From: Streptomyces alanosinicus
GTDB lineage: Bacteria; Actinomycetota; Actinomycetes; Streptomycetales; Streptomycetaceae
Assembly (NCBI RefSeq): GCF_014650595.1
Contig: NZ_BMVG01000020.1
Coordinates: 1-64,000, forward strand
Length of the DNA stretch: 64,000 bases
Reading direction: 5' to 3'
The notes beneath the pieces were generated by a model, which saw only the letters and a program-made list of their open reading frames with translations, did not search any database and had not been told where the DNA came from. The translations under genes were made by a program, and so were the position numbers. Positions within the stretch are counted from its first letter, which is position 1, and every line of letters starts with the position of its first letter. This document shows, piece after piece, positions 50,129 to 57,730 of the stretch.

Positions 50129-51864
50129 GTCCGCATACCCAGGCCGCAGCCTCCGCCCATGGCCGCGTCCGCCGCCCCACCGTCCGCCTCCTGCGCCACC
50201 TCCTGCCGTACTGGCGCAGACTGCTGCCCGCCGCGCTCGCCGCGGCCGGCAGCGAACTCGCCTCCGCCGCGCTGATGGCCACCGCCGCCTGGCTGATCAC
50301 CCGCGCCGCGCAGCAGCCGCCGCTCGCCTCGGTGAGCGTCGCGATCGTCGCCGTACGCGCCCTGGCCCTGGGACGCGGAACGCTGCGCTACACCGACCGG
50401 CTCCTCGGCCACGACGGCGTACTGCGGGCGGTCGCCGGCTTCCGCACCCGGGTCTACGAGGCACTGGTGCCGCTCGCCCCGGCCGGCATCCCCGCCTTTC
50501 GCAGCGGCGACCTGCTGACCCGCCTCGTCGACGACGTCGACGCCGCCCAGGACCTGCTGCTGCGCGTCCTGATCCCGGCGGCGGCCGCCGGTACGGTCAC
50601 CACGACCGCCACCGCGACGGCGTCCGTGCTGCTCCCGCAGGCAGGCCTGCTGCTCGGGCTGCTGCTGGCCGTGGCGGGACTCCTCGTGCCCACCCTGGTG
50701 CTCGCACTGTCCCGCCGCGCGGGCCGCGCCGAGAAGGCGGCGCGCGCCGAACTCGCCGTCGCCACCCTGGATCTGACACAGGGAGCGGCCGATCTCGCCG
50801 CCTACGGCGCCCGGGACCGCGCCCACGACCGGGCTCGCGGCGCCTCCGCCCGGATCGCCGCGCTGGAGCGCCTGGGGGCCCTGACCACCTCGTCGGCCTC
50901 GGCCGTGGTGCTGTTGCTCCAGGGCGGGGCGACGGCCGGCGTCACCTGGCTCGCGCTGCGCGCGCACGCGGCCGGCACGCTGTCCGCCGTACGCCTCACC
51001 GTCCTCGCGGTCCTCGCGCTGGTCTCCTTCGAGGCTCTCGCGCCCCTGCCCGGCGCGGCCCGCCGACTTGTCGCGGTGCGCGCCTCCGCACGCCGGCTGG
51101 CCGACCTCCTGGACACGCCGCCCCCTGTCGTCGACCCGCCCGCTCCGGCCCCGCTCGGCACCGACGGGCCGCTCGGCGTGGACATCACCGACCTGCGGGT
51201 ACGACACCGCCCCGACGGCCCCCTGGCCCTGGACGGGGTGAGTCTTCGACTGCCGCCCGGCCGCCGGGTCGTGCTCCTGGGCGCCAGCGGCTCCGGCAAG
51301 TCCACACTCATCGCCGCACTCATGCGGTTCGTCCCGTACGAAGCCGGAAGCATCCGCGTCGGCGGGCGCGAACTGCGTGACTGCACGGGCGCCGACGCCC
51401 GCCGCGTGATCACCGGCATGACCCAGGACGCACACGTCTTCCACACCACGATCCGCGCCAACCTGATCCTGGCCCGCCCCGATGCCACGGACGCCGACCT
51501 GCGCGAAGCGGTCCGCAGGGCCCGGCTCCTGGACTGGATCGAGTCGCTGCCGGACCGCTGGGACACCCTCGTCGGCGGGGACGGCGCCACCCTGTCGGGC
51601 GGCCAGCGCAGGCGTCTGCTCCTGGCCCGCGCGCTGCTCGCCGACCCGCCCGTCCTCGTCCTGGACGAACCCACCGAGGGACTCGACCCCGACACCGCGG
51701 CCGCCGTACTCTCCGACATCCTCGACGCCACCCGCGGCCGTACCACGCTCCTGGTCACCCACGAGCGATCGGGCCTCGCCGCCGCCGACGAGATCGTGAC
51801 CTTGCCCACGGCCGGGTCCGAACCGTCACCCAGGACGGCCGCAGGCCGAGAGCGCTACCGGTAG
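50125..51864 (+). CDS. cydC: Second ABC exporter subunit for cytochrome bd assembly
   Basis: The 579-residue half-transporter pairs with the preceding gene. The membrane domain (residues 20-330) begins VRLLRHLLPYWRRLLPAALAAAGSELASAALMATAAWLI. The nucleotide-binding domain has Walker A GASGSGKS, signature LSGGQRRR and Walker B VLVLDEPTEGLD with the catalytic Glu. In many Streptomyces, cydC and cydD are one fused gene; here they are separate and overlap by ATGA at 50125-50128. Its last 10 bases overlap the convergent lectin gene. Confidence 0.9.
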   Translation: MSPHTQAAASAHGRVRRPTVRLLRHLLPYWRRLLPAALAAAGSELASAALMATAAWLITRAAQQPPLASVSVAIVAVRALALGRGTLRYTDRLLGHDGVLRAVAGFRTRVYEALVPLAPAGIPAFRSGDLLTRLVDDVDAAQDLLLRVLIPAAAAGTVTTTATATASVLLPQAGLLLGLLLAVAGLLVPTLVLALSRRAGRAEKAARAELAVATLDLTQGAADLAAYGARDRAHDRARGASARIAALERLGALTTSSASAVVLLLQGGATAGVTWLALRAHAAGTLSAVRLTVLAVLALVSFEALAPLPGAARRLVAVRASARRLADLLDTPPPVVDPPAPAPLGTDGPLGVDITDLRVRHRPDGPLALDGVSLRLPPGRRVVLLGASGSGKSTLIAALMRFVPYEAGSIRVGGRELRDCTGADARRVITGMTQDAHVFHTTIRANLILARPDATDADLREAVRRARLLDWIESLPDRWDTLVGGDGATLSGGQRRRLLLARALLADPPVLVLDEPTEGLDPDTAAAVLSDILDATRGRTTLLVTHERSGLAAADEIVTLPTAGSEPSPRTAAGRERYR

Positions 51865-52439
51865 CCGTTCCAGTAGTCCTGACTACCGGGGCAGTAGTGG
51901 TAGGTGTTCGACGCCCAGACAGCCTGGCCGTTCTCCCACAGGACGAAGTTCCCGTCCGTCTGCACGATGGCGATCGTGTCCGCCCCGTGCCAGGTCCGGG
52001 TGTTCCAGTCGACCTGCCACCCGGCGGAGTTCTCGTAGTAGGTGGCCATGTTGCCGTCGGACCAGAAGTCCCACTTGTCGTTGGCGATGTCGCCGCTGTT
52101 GGTCCACCCCGATGCCCACACGGCCTGCCCGGCCGAGACATTACGGCCGAGTCCGTACGAGTAGCCGCTGTTCTTGCAGTACAGGACGAGGTTGCCGTCG
52201 TACTGGAACCGCAGATAGGTGAAGGCACTGTTGAACGTCGTCTGCGGTGACCACTCGCTGCCGGTGTGCAAGGTGGAGGAGTGGGAGCACTGGGAGCTGT
52301 CGACACCGGACGACAGCGGGACGCAGACGTAGCTGGTGGCGGACGCGGTCGGGGCGTTGGCGACGCAGAGTGCGGCCATGAGTCCGACGGCGGCACCAGT
52401 CACGGCAATGGTGCGTCGGCTCTTGCGGAGCTTGAGCAT
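51855..52439 (-). CDS. Secreted bulb-type (GNA-like) mannose-binding lectin-domain protein
   Basis: The 194-residue protein has a signal peptide ending ASA (about residue 35). Its beta-prism part carries two motifs of the B-lectin type QxDxNxVxY: QYDGNLVLY and QTDGNFVLW. In between lies YYENSAGWQVDWNTRT, a third, degenerate copy. Such domains bind mannose; in Streptomyces and related bacteria they occur in secreted carbohydrate-binding proteins and bacteriocins. Five Cys after the signal peptide suggest disulfides. ATG 52439 follows AGGAG. Mannose binding is inferred from motifs only. Confidence 0.82.
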   Translation of the reverse strand: MLKLRKSRRTIAVTGAAVGLMAALCVANAPTASATSYVCVPLSSGVDSSQCSHSSTLHTGSEWSPQTTFNSAFTYLRFQYDGNLVLYCKNSGYSYGLGRNVSAGQAVWASGWTNSGDIANDKWDFWSDGNMATYYENSAGWQVDWNTRTWHGADTIAIVQTDGNFVLWENGQAVWASNTYHYCPGSQDYWNGYR

Positions 52440-52584
52440 GGGAGCTGTCTCCTGCCTTTGCGCGGCGTGGATCCGGATGGGAGCAGGAGTCAGTTTGACC
52501 ATGGACGGTCAGGCCGTGTCCACCTTTTCGGCGGATTGGCCAAAAGCTTCGGCTTTGAATCGCCGCAGGTGGAAGGGTACTTAC

Positions 52585-53115
52585 TCACTTCTGGCGGAGG
52601 CGTTTCGTCCGCGGCCTCGGGTGGGGAGACTGCAGCGGGTCTGAGGCGAGACGGATCGGTTCTGCGAGCGCGGCCTCGTAGGCGGAGCGGGCGAAGACGT
52701 GCGGGCCCATGGCGAGTTCCCCCCACTCCTTGCGGAAGGGCTGTCGGAAGCAAGACCAGGTGACGGTGTCCGGAGTGGTGTTGATGGTTGCCAGCAGGGG
52801 CCAGCAGCCCCAGATTCCGCAGGAACAGCCCAGGAGCGGAACGGCGCCGGTGGAGGGATCGACGAACTCCGGGGCCGGGTCACCGAGGAAATGGCGCGCG
52901 GGGTCGCCGACCTCGGACAGAGTGAGGCCGCCATGCTGGTTGAGGAGGAAGTCCTCCTCCTCGGCCAAGCCCGCATTCTCGCGCTCCTGGCGCCAGAGAT
53001 CGCGGGTGGCGTCGGCCGCGTACACACGCAGGTCCTTGCCGTCGACACGGAAGCCCCACTGGGCGTCCGAGAGTTGGTCGCCGACGGGGTAGTTCAGGAA
53101 CTCGATAGACTGCAT
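52585..53115 (-). CDS. Conserved hypothetical protein with Cys-rich motif
   Basis: The 176-residue soluble protein begins MQSIEFLNYPVGDQLSDAQWGFRVDG and contains a cysteine-rich centre LLGCSCGIWGCWPLLATI, followed by DTVTWSCFRQPFRKEW. I know similar CxCGxxGCWP proteins from Streptomyces genomes but no function. The closely spaced cysteines could bind a metal or form disulfides. ATG 53115 has AGGA eight bases upstream; ATG 53124 has none. It lies downstream of the aldo/keto reductase on the same strand and may share its transcript. Confidence 0.72.
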   Translation of the reverse strand: MQSIEFLNYPVGDQLSDAQWGFRVDGKDLRVYAADATRDLWRQERENAGLAEEEDFLLNQHGGLTLSEVGDPARHFLGDPAPEFVDPSTGAVPLLGCSCGIWGCWPLLATINTTPDTVTWSCFRQPFRKEWGELAMGPHVFARSAYEAALAEPIRLASDPLQSPHPRPRTKRLRQK

Positions 53116-53171
53116 GGCCGTCATCCTGACGGACAACGACCGCCCGTGCGAGACGCGCTTCTCCGGGTCGG

Positions 53172-54101
53172 CTACCGAGCGTCCTTGAGCGGGATGGTGT
53201 CCAGGGCGGAGAACACTGCCGGGTCGTGTGTGAGGGACCCGGCCCGCACGTTCGCTTCCAGGTGATCGGGATCGGCGGTGCCGGGGATGAGCAACACGTT
53301 CGGCGCATGATGGAGCAGCCAGGCCAGGCCGACCTGCGCGGGTGCGGCGCCCAGTTCGCGCGCCGCAGCGATGACGGCGGGCTCGTCGGCCACCTTCGGC
53401 AGGCCGTCGAAGGCGCTGCCGAGCGGGAAGTACGGGACCCAGGCGATGTCGTTCTCCTGGCACAGGCTCAGGATGTCCTCGTCGTCGCGGGCCAGGAGGC
53501 TGTAGGCGTTCTGCACGCAGGCGATGTCTGCGGGCAGTGCTCGTCGTAGGACGTCGAGGCTGACACTGCTGAGGCCGATCGCCCCGATCTTGCCCTCGTC
53601 GCGCAGCGCGGTCATCACGTCGAGCTGGTCGTCGAGGTCGACGACCTGGTCTCCTTCGGCGCGCAGGCCCGGTCCGGTGTCCGTACGGCGGAGGTTGACC
53701 AGAGGGATCTGTTCCAGCCCGAGGGTGGTCAGGTTGTCCTCGACGCCGGCTCGCAGTTGCGCCGGGCGCTGTGCGAGGCGGAGGGGAAGAGGCCCGTCGT
53801 CGGCGGGCTCGGCACCGACTTTGCTGACGACCATGACGTCGTCCTCGGGACGGACGGCTTCGCGGATCATCTCGTTGACAAAGCCGTGGCCGTAGAACTG
53901 GGCGGTGTCGATGTGGTCGATGCCCAGGTCGATGCTCTTGCGCAGCATCGCGATCGCGGCCTTGCGGTCGCTTCGCAGGCGTTCGAGCTGCATCGCGCCG
54001 TAGCCGATCCGGGAGACGGTGCGGTCCGCGAGCTGCCCGGCACCGCCGGCGCGCGACACGCCGGCGGCGGTGACCTGAGGAGAGCGAAGGGACGAAGACA
54101 T
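53172..54101 (-). CDS. Aldo/keto reductase
   Basis: The 309-residue TIM-barrel NADPH enzyme has the catalytic Asp and Tyr in IDHIDTAQFYG and the Lys in VVSKVG. The usual catalytic His position reads VNLRRTD, so His is replaced by Asn or Arg, as in a subgroup of bacterial AKRs. GKIGAIGLSSV and LLIPGTADPDHLEANV (cofactor phosphate loop) are also present. It reduces aldehydes or ketones. ATG 54101 is divergent from a TetR gene whose operators lie in the 88-base gap, so it is very likely that regulator's target. Confidence 0.9.
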   Translation of the reverse strand: MSSSLRSPQVTAAGVSRAGGAGQLADRTVSRIGYGAMQLERLRSDRKAAIAMLRKSIDLGIDHIDTAQFYGHGFVNEMIREAVRPEDDVMVVSKVGAEPADDGPLPLRLAQRPAQLRAGVEDNLTTLGLEQIPLVNLRRTDTGPGLRAEGDQVVDLDDQLDVMTALRDEGKIGAIGLSSVSLDVLRRALPADIACVQNAYSLLARDDEDILSLCQENDIAWVPYFPLGSAFDGLPKVADEPAVIAAARELGAAPAQVGLAWLLHHAPNVLLIPGTADPDHLEANVRAGSLTHDPAVFSALDTIPLKDAR

Positions 54102-54135
54102 GAGGCTCTCGCAATCGCGTGAGACGATGGACGAA

Positions 54136-54189
54136 GAAGCGGAGCATCTCCGCTTCACCACCATAACCCTAACCGGAGGGTCTCCGCTT
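54136..54189. promoter_or_regulatory. Two TetR operators between AKR and TetR genes
   Basis: Site 1 (54136-54156) is GAAGCGGAG-CAT-CTCCGCTTC, perfectly symmetric. Site 2 (54171-54189) is AACCGGAG-GGT-CTCCGCTT, a near copy that overlaps the TetR ribosome binding site. They share the half site with the pair at 41145-41189, although the central spacing differs by two bases. Autoregulation and control of the divergent reductase are the obvious inference. Confidence 0.8.
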
Positions 54190-54782
54190 TGTCTGGGACA
54201 GAACCCGCGGCCGCTCGCCCCGTGCGCGCCGACGCGCGGCGCAACCGCGACAAGCTCCTCGCCGCGGCCCGGGCCGCCTTCGCCGCTTCGCCGGACGCCG
54301 TCACCCTGGACGCCGTCGCCCGGGCAGCCGGCGTCGGGATCGGCACCCTCTACCGCCACTTCCCGACCCGTGAGGCACTGGTCGAAGCGCTGTACGCGTC
54401 CGAGCTCGACGAAGTCGTCTCCAGCGCACCGGAGTTCCTCGCCCGGCTCGAACCCGCGGCGGCGCTGCGTGCCTGGATGACCCGCTACGCGGAGTTCTTC
54501 AAGATCAAACGTGGGATGTCCGACACCCTGCGGGCAGGATGGGCGTCCGGCAGCATCGCCACACCTGCCACACGGGAAAGAATCACCGCCGCCATCGCCG
54601 TGATCCTGAGCCGCGGCGCGGAATCCGGCTCACTGCGCGCCGACGTGGAACCGGACACGGTGACGATGATGCTGCTCGGAGTGTTTCTCTCGACCGGTGC
54701 CATCGACGCACCGGAGCGAATCGACCAACTCCTCGACCTGCTCGTCGACGCACTACGGCCGAACCCGGGACCAAAGACCTGA
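54189..54782 (+). CDS. TetR-family repressor 2
   Basis: The 197-residue regulator has a helix-turn-helix with RRNRDKLLAAARAAFA and AGVGIGTLYRHFPTREALVEALY (residues 17-68). Its ligand domain begins LRAWMTRYAEFF. It is a clear paralogue of the TetR protein at 41218. The TTG start at 54189 lies nine bases after GGAGGG, which is itself part of operator site 2, so binding would also cover the ribosome binding site region. It likely represses the divergent aldo/keto reductase. The ligand is unknown, probably a reactive carbonyl or quinone. Confidence 0.87.
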   Translation: MSGTEPAAARPVRADARRNRDKLLAAARAAFAASPDAVTLDAVARAAGVGIGTLYRHFPTREALVEALYASELDEVVSSAPEFLARLEPAAALRAWMTRYAEFFKIKRGMSDTLRAGWASGSIATPATRERITAAIAVILSRGAESGSLRADVEPDTVTMMLLGVFLSTGAIDAPERIDQLLDLLVDALRPNPGPKT

Positions 54783-54804
54783 ACTGCCGCCTGGAGTCCG
54801 GGGC

Positions 54805-55386
54805 TCATGGGTGGTCGAAGCCGTGGTCGAAGTCGAGGAAGACGGTTTCTTCAGGTCCTTGGAGATGGATGTCGAATCGGCAGCTGTGCGGGCCGGTCGG
54901 CACGGCGATCAAGGTTCGGCGGCGGTCGGGCGGAAGGGCGGACAAGAGGGGATCGGTGGTGCTGTCCTCCTGAGCCGGCGGCAGGTAGAGGCGGGTCCGG
55001 AGATGGCCGGGGAGTCCTCGGACGAAGAGGCACAGGGAGAGGTACCCGATGCCGCCCGGTGGGAGGGTGCGGACCGTCCATCGCCCCCGGGCGTCGGTGG
55101 CGACCCGTCCGAAGCCGGTGAATCCGTTGTGACCAGCGGCGGGTTCTCGGCGCCGTGAACCGGGTGCTCCTGTGCGTGTGCCGTCGGGTGCGGGCTGCCA
55201 TATCTCCAGCAGTCCGTCAGGGACCGGGTCGCCTTCGCCGTCGTAGAGGTGCCCGTGGACGGTGACGGTGTCCGGATGGCCGTCGGGCGCGATGTCGGTC
55301 CCGCCGGCGAACGGCAGGGCGTGGCCGAAGTAGGGTCCGATGGTCTGCGGGGGTGTGGGCACGAGCGTCGGTGGTGGCACGGTCAC
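54805..55386 (-). CDS. pcaG: Protocatechuate 3,4-dioxygenase, alpha subunit
   Basis: The 193-residue protein has the alpha-subunit pattern TPPQTIGPYFGHALPF near the N-terminus. VHGHLYDGEGDPVPDGLLEIWQPAPDG forms the shared intradiol-dioxygenase core, and the C-terminus FDIHLQGPEETVFLDF is typical. It lacks the iron ligands, which are on the beta subunit. The GTG start at 55386 overlaps the pcaH stop (GTGA). Together they cleave protocatechuate to 3-carboxy-cis,cis-muconate in the beta-ketoadipate pathway. Confidence 0.92.
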   Translation of the reverse strand: MTVPPPTLVPTPPQTIGPYFGHALPFAGGTDIAPDGHPDTVTVHGHLYDGEGDPVPDGLLEIWQPAPDGTRTGAPGSRRREPAAGHNGFTGFGRVATDARGRWTVRTLPPGGIGYLSLCLFVRGLPGHLRTRLYLPPAQEDSTTDPLLSALPPDRRRTLIAVPTGPHSCRFDIHLQGPEETVFLDFDHGFDHP

Positions 55387-56057
55387 GCGTCGGTCTCCCT
55401 CGGCGTAGCGGCGGGGCCGTCGAGGACGATGTCCCACCGGTAGCCCAGAGCCCGGCCCGGTACGGACAGCTCGTGGTCGTACGTGGCGACCAGACGCGCA
55501 CGGGCTCTGGCATCCGTGACGGCCTGGAAGAACGGGTCGTGCGCCAGCAGCGGATCACCGGGGAAGTACATCTGCGTCACGGTGCGCTGGGTGAAGGCGG
55601 TGCCGAACAGGGAGAAGTGGATGTGCGCCGGCCGCCAGGCGTTGAAGTCCGTGTGCCAGGGATAGGCGCCGGGCTTGACCGTGATGAACCGGTACTGTCC
55701 CTGGTCGTCCGTCAGGCAGCGGCCCACACCGGTGAAGTGCGGGTCCAGGGGGCCTGGGCCGCGGTCGGCCTGGTGGGCGTACCGGCCGGAGGCGTTGGCC
55801 TGCCAGATCTCGACGAGCTGCCGGCGTACCGGCGCGCCCTGCCGGTCGGTGATGCGTCCGGTGACGGCGATGCACTCGCCGTGCGGCCGGCCCGGATACC
55901 GCTGGGTGAGGTCCGCGTCGAGCGCGCCGACGTCCTGGTCCCCGAAGACCGGACCCCACAGCTCCGCCGCTTCCGGGTCCCGTACACCCACCAGCGGCCG
56001 GCGGGGCAGGCGCGCTGCCACACCGGGCGAGGATGCTCCGATTGCCGACTCGGTCAT
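55383..56057 (-). CDS. pcaH: Protocatechuate 3,4-dioxygenase, beta subunit
   Basis: The 224-residue iron-binding subunit has ligands Tyr93 (GRYAHQ), Tyr132 (GAYPW), His145 and His147 (PAHIHF), with Arg142 close by for catalysis. LVEIWQANASGRYAHQAD and DPHFTGVGRCLTDDQGQY are typical of PcaH. It holds non-haem Fe(III) and performs intradiol ring cleavage with O2. It is the first of two genes; other pca genes (pcaB, C, D, I, J, F) are not in this window, so the rest of the pathway must lie elsewhere. The start ATG 56057 is preceded by GGAGGATCC. Confidence 0.94.
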   Translation of the reverse strand: MTESAIGASSPGVAARLPRRPLVGVRDPEAAELWGPVFGDQDVGALDADLTQRYPGRPHGECIAVTGRITDRQGAPVRRQLVEIWQANASGRYAHQADRGPGPLDPHFTGVGRCLTDDQGQYRFITVKPGAYPWHTDFNAWRPAHIHFSLFGTAFTQRTVTQMYFPGDPLLAHDPFFQAVTDARARARLVATYDHELSVPGRALGYRWDIVLDGPAATPRETDA

Positions 56058-56214
56058 GGATCCTCCGATACTGTGGACAGACCTTCACCAGACCGGAGGC
56101 CGGCAGCTCCCCGCAAGGGTGCGTGGCGCGCCACTTGGCCAGGAACAGAGACGGCCCCCGAGCACGCCCTGACCGGCGGCCGGGCATCATGGCGACGCGG
56201 TGTGGGCCGGGAGC

Positions 56215-57468
56215 CTACTGAGGAGTGCCGAGAGACAGGGTGACGTGCACGATGGTGTGACGTGACATCTGGGTCCCAGGCGAAGGTGTCTGCTCACACA
56301 CCTCGCCGGCGGGTGTGCCGGGCCGGGGACACGCCCGGTGCCAGACGCGTTGTACGCGCATTCCCACTGCTTGGGCGTGCGATCGGGCTTCGGCCATCGT
56401 CATGCCGACAAGTGTCGGAGCCGTGGCGGAAGGCCGGGCCGTAGCCTGCCATCCGCTGACCATGCAGGTGGCCAGGCCGGTTGTCAGCAGCGCGGCGGTC
56501 GCCTGGAGGGCCCAACGGATGCGTCGCCGACGCATGAGGCGCGACGTCTGCGCGCGTCGAGGCGGCAGCTGCCGCGGCTGCCGGACCGTTGCCGACGGGT
56601 CGGGCAGATGCGGGGTGACCGCGGTGGGGCGGTCCGCGAGTATCTCCCTGATGGCACCGTGCATCTCCTCGGCGGTCTGGTACCGGTCCGCGCGATCTTT
56701 GGAGAGGGCACGGAGCACCAGGGTGTCGTAGGCGCGGGGGAGTCCCGGAACGCGGGCGGACGGAGCCACCGGCGGTTCCGACAGGTGCTTCATGGCCACG
56801 GCCAGCGGTGTGTCACCGGTGAACGGGGGAAGGCCGGTGAGCAGCTCGTACAGCAGGCAGCCGGTCGAGTACAGATCGGTGCGACAGTCCACCTGCTCGC
56901 CGCGGGCCTGCTCCGGCGAGAGGTACTCGGCTGTGCCCAGCACCATCGATGTTCGGGTGAGGGCCGTGTCCGTCAGAGTCGTCGACCGGGCGATGCCGAA
57001 GTCCATCACCTTCACCACGCCCTCGCGGGAGACCATGGCGTTCGCCGACTTGATGTCCCGGTGGATGATGCCATGGTGGTGAGCGTGTTCAAGCGCCTCC
57101 AGGACGCCGGCGGTGAGCTGCAGAGCATGTTCGGGTCCGGTGATCCGCTTGTCGCGCACCAGCTGGAGCAGTGTGGTGCCTTGGACGTACTCCATCACCA
57201 GATAGGGGGCGGGTACGCCGTCTGCCGTGTCCTCTCCCGCGTCGTAGACGGCGACAAGGGACGAGTGGCCGAGCAAGGCGGTCGAGACCGCTTCACGACG
57301 GAAGCGCGCCCAGTGTTCGCCATCGGCTGCCAGTTCCGGACGCAGCATCTTCACTGCGACCGAGCGAAACAGCAGCACATCGTACGCCAGCCACACCTCG
57401 GCCATCCCACCTCGGCCCAAGACCTGTTCCAGACGGTAACGCCCGCCCAGACACCGTGTGCGGTCCAC
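56215..57468 (-). CDS. Membrane Ser/Thr protein kinase with one PASTA domain
   Basis: The 417-residue kinase has a glycine-rich loop GRGGMAEV (residues 18-25), Lys40 and the catalytic loop HRDIKSANAM with Asp138. DFG at 156-158 and GTAEYLSPEQ in the activation segment follow. The usual HRDIKPxN has Ser in place of Pro. A transmembrane helix spans residues 319-340. A single extracellular PASTA-like domain fills about 350-417, with PTLVGMTMAEARSHAQAVGM. PASTA kinases sense cell-wall fragments. Most have three or four PASTA units, so this is a minimal form. The start follows a GGAGGGGGG run. It is a lone gene. Confidence 0.9.
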   Translation of the reverse strand: MDRTRCLGGRYRLEQVLGRGGMAEVWLAYDVLLFRSVAVKMLRPELAADGEHWARFRREAVSTALLGHSSLVAVYDAGEDTADGVPAPYLVMEYVQGTTLLQLVRDKRITGPEHALQLTAGVLEALEHAHHHGIIHRDIKSANAMVSREGVVKVMDFGIARSTTLTDTALTRTSMVLGTAEYLSPEQARGEQVDCRTDLYSTGCLLYELLTGLPPFTGDTPLAVAMKHLSEPPVAPSARVPGLPRAYDTLVLRALSKDRADRYQTAEEMHGAIREILADRPTAVTPHLPDPSATVRQPRQLPPRRAQTSRLMRRRRIRWALQATAALLTTGLATCMVSGWQATARPSATAPTLVGMTMAEARSHAQAVGMRVQRVWHRACPRPGTPAGEVCEQTPSPGTQMSRHTIVHVTLSLGTPQ

Positions 57469-57730
57469 TGTGGTCCCCCCTCCTCGCCGGCACTCGTCGG
57501 CACTCGCCGGGGCACGGTAGGGACAGAGCTTGTGGGATTTCTGTGATCCCCACGAACCCGGAGTAGCTCGGGGCGGCCCCCCAGAAGACCTGGAACGAGG
57601 CTTTGCGCGTCCACGTGGGTTTCTTGGTCAGGACACGGCGTGGACGTCCGATTCCGTACACGTTCCGCCCTTCGGATGTCCCCGAACAGACCGCGTGCCG
57701 CCCCCCTCCCGCACTGCCTGAGGAGAAGCC

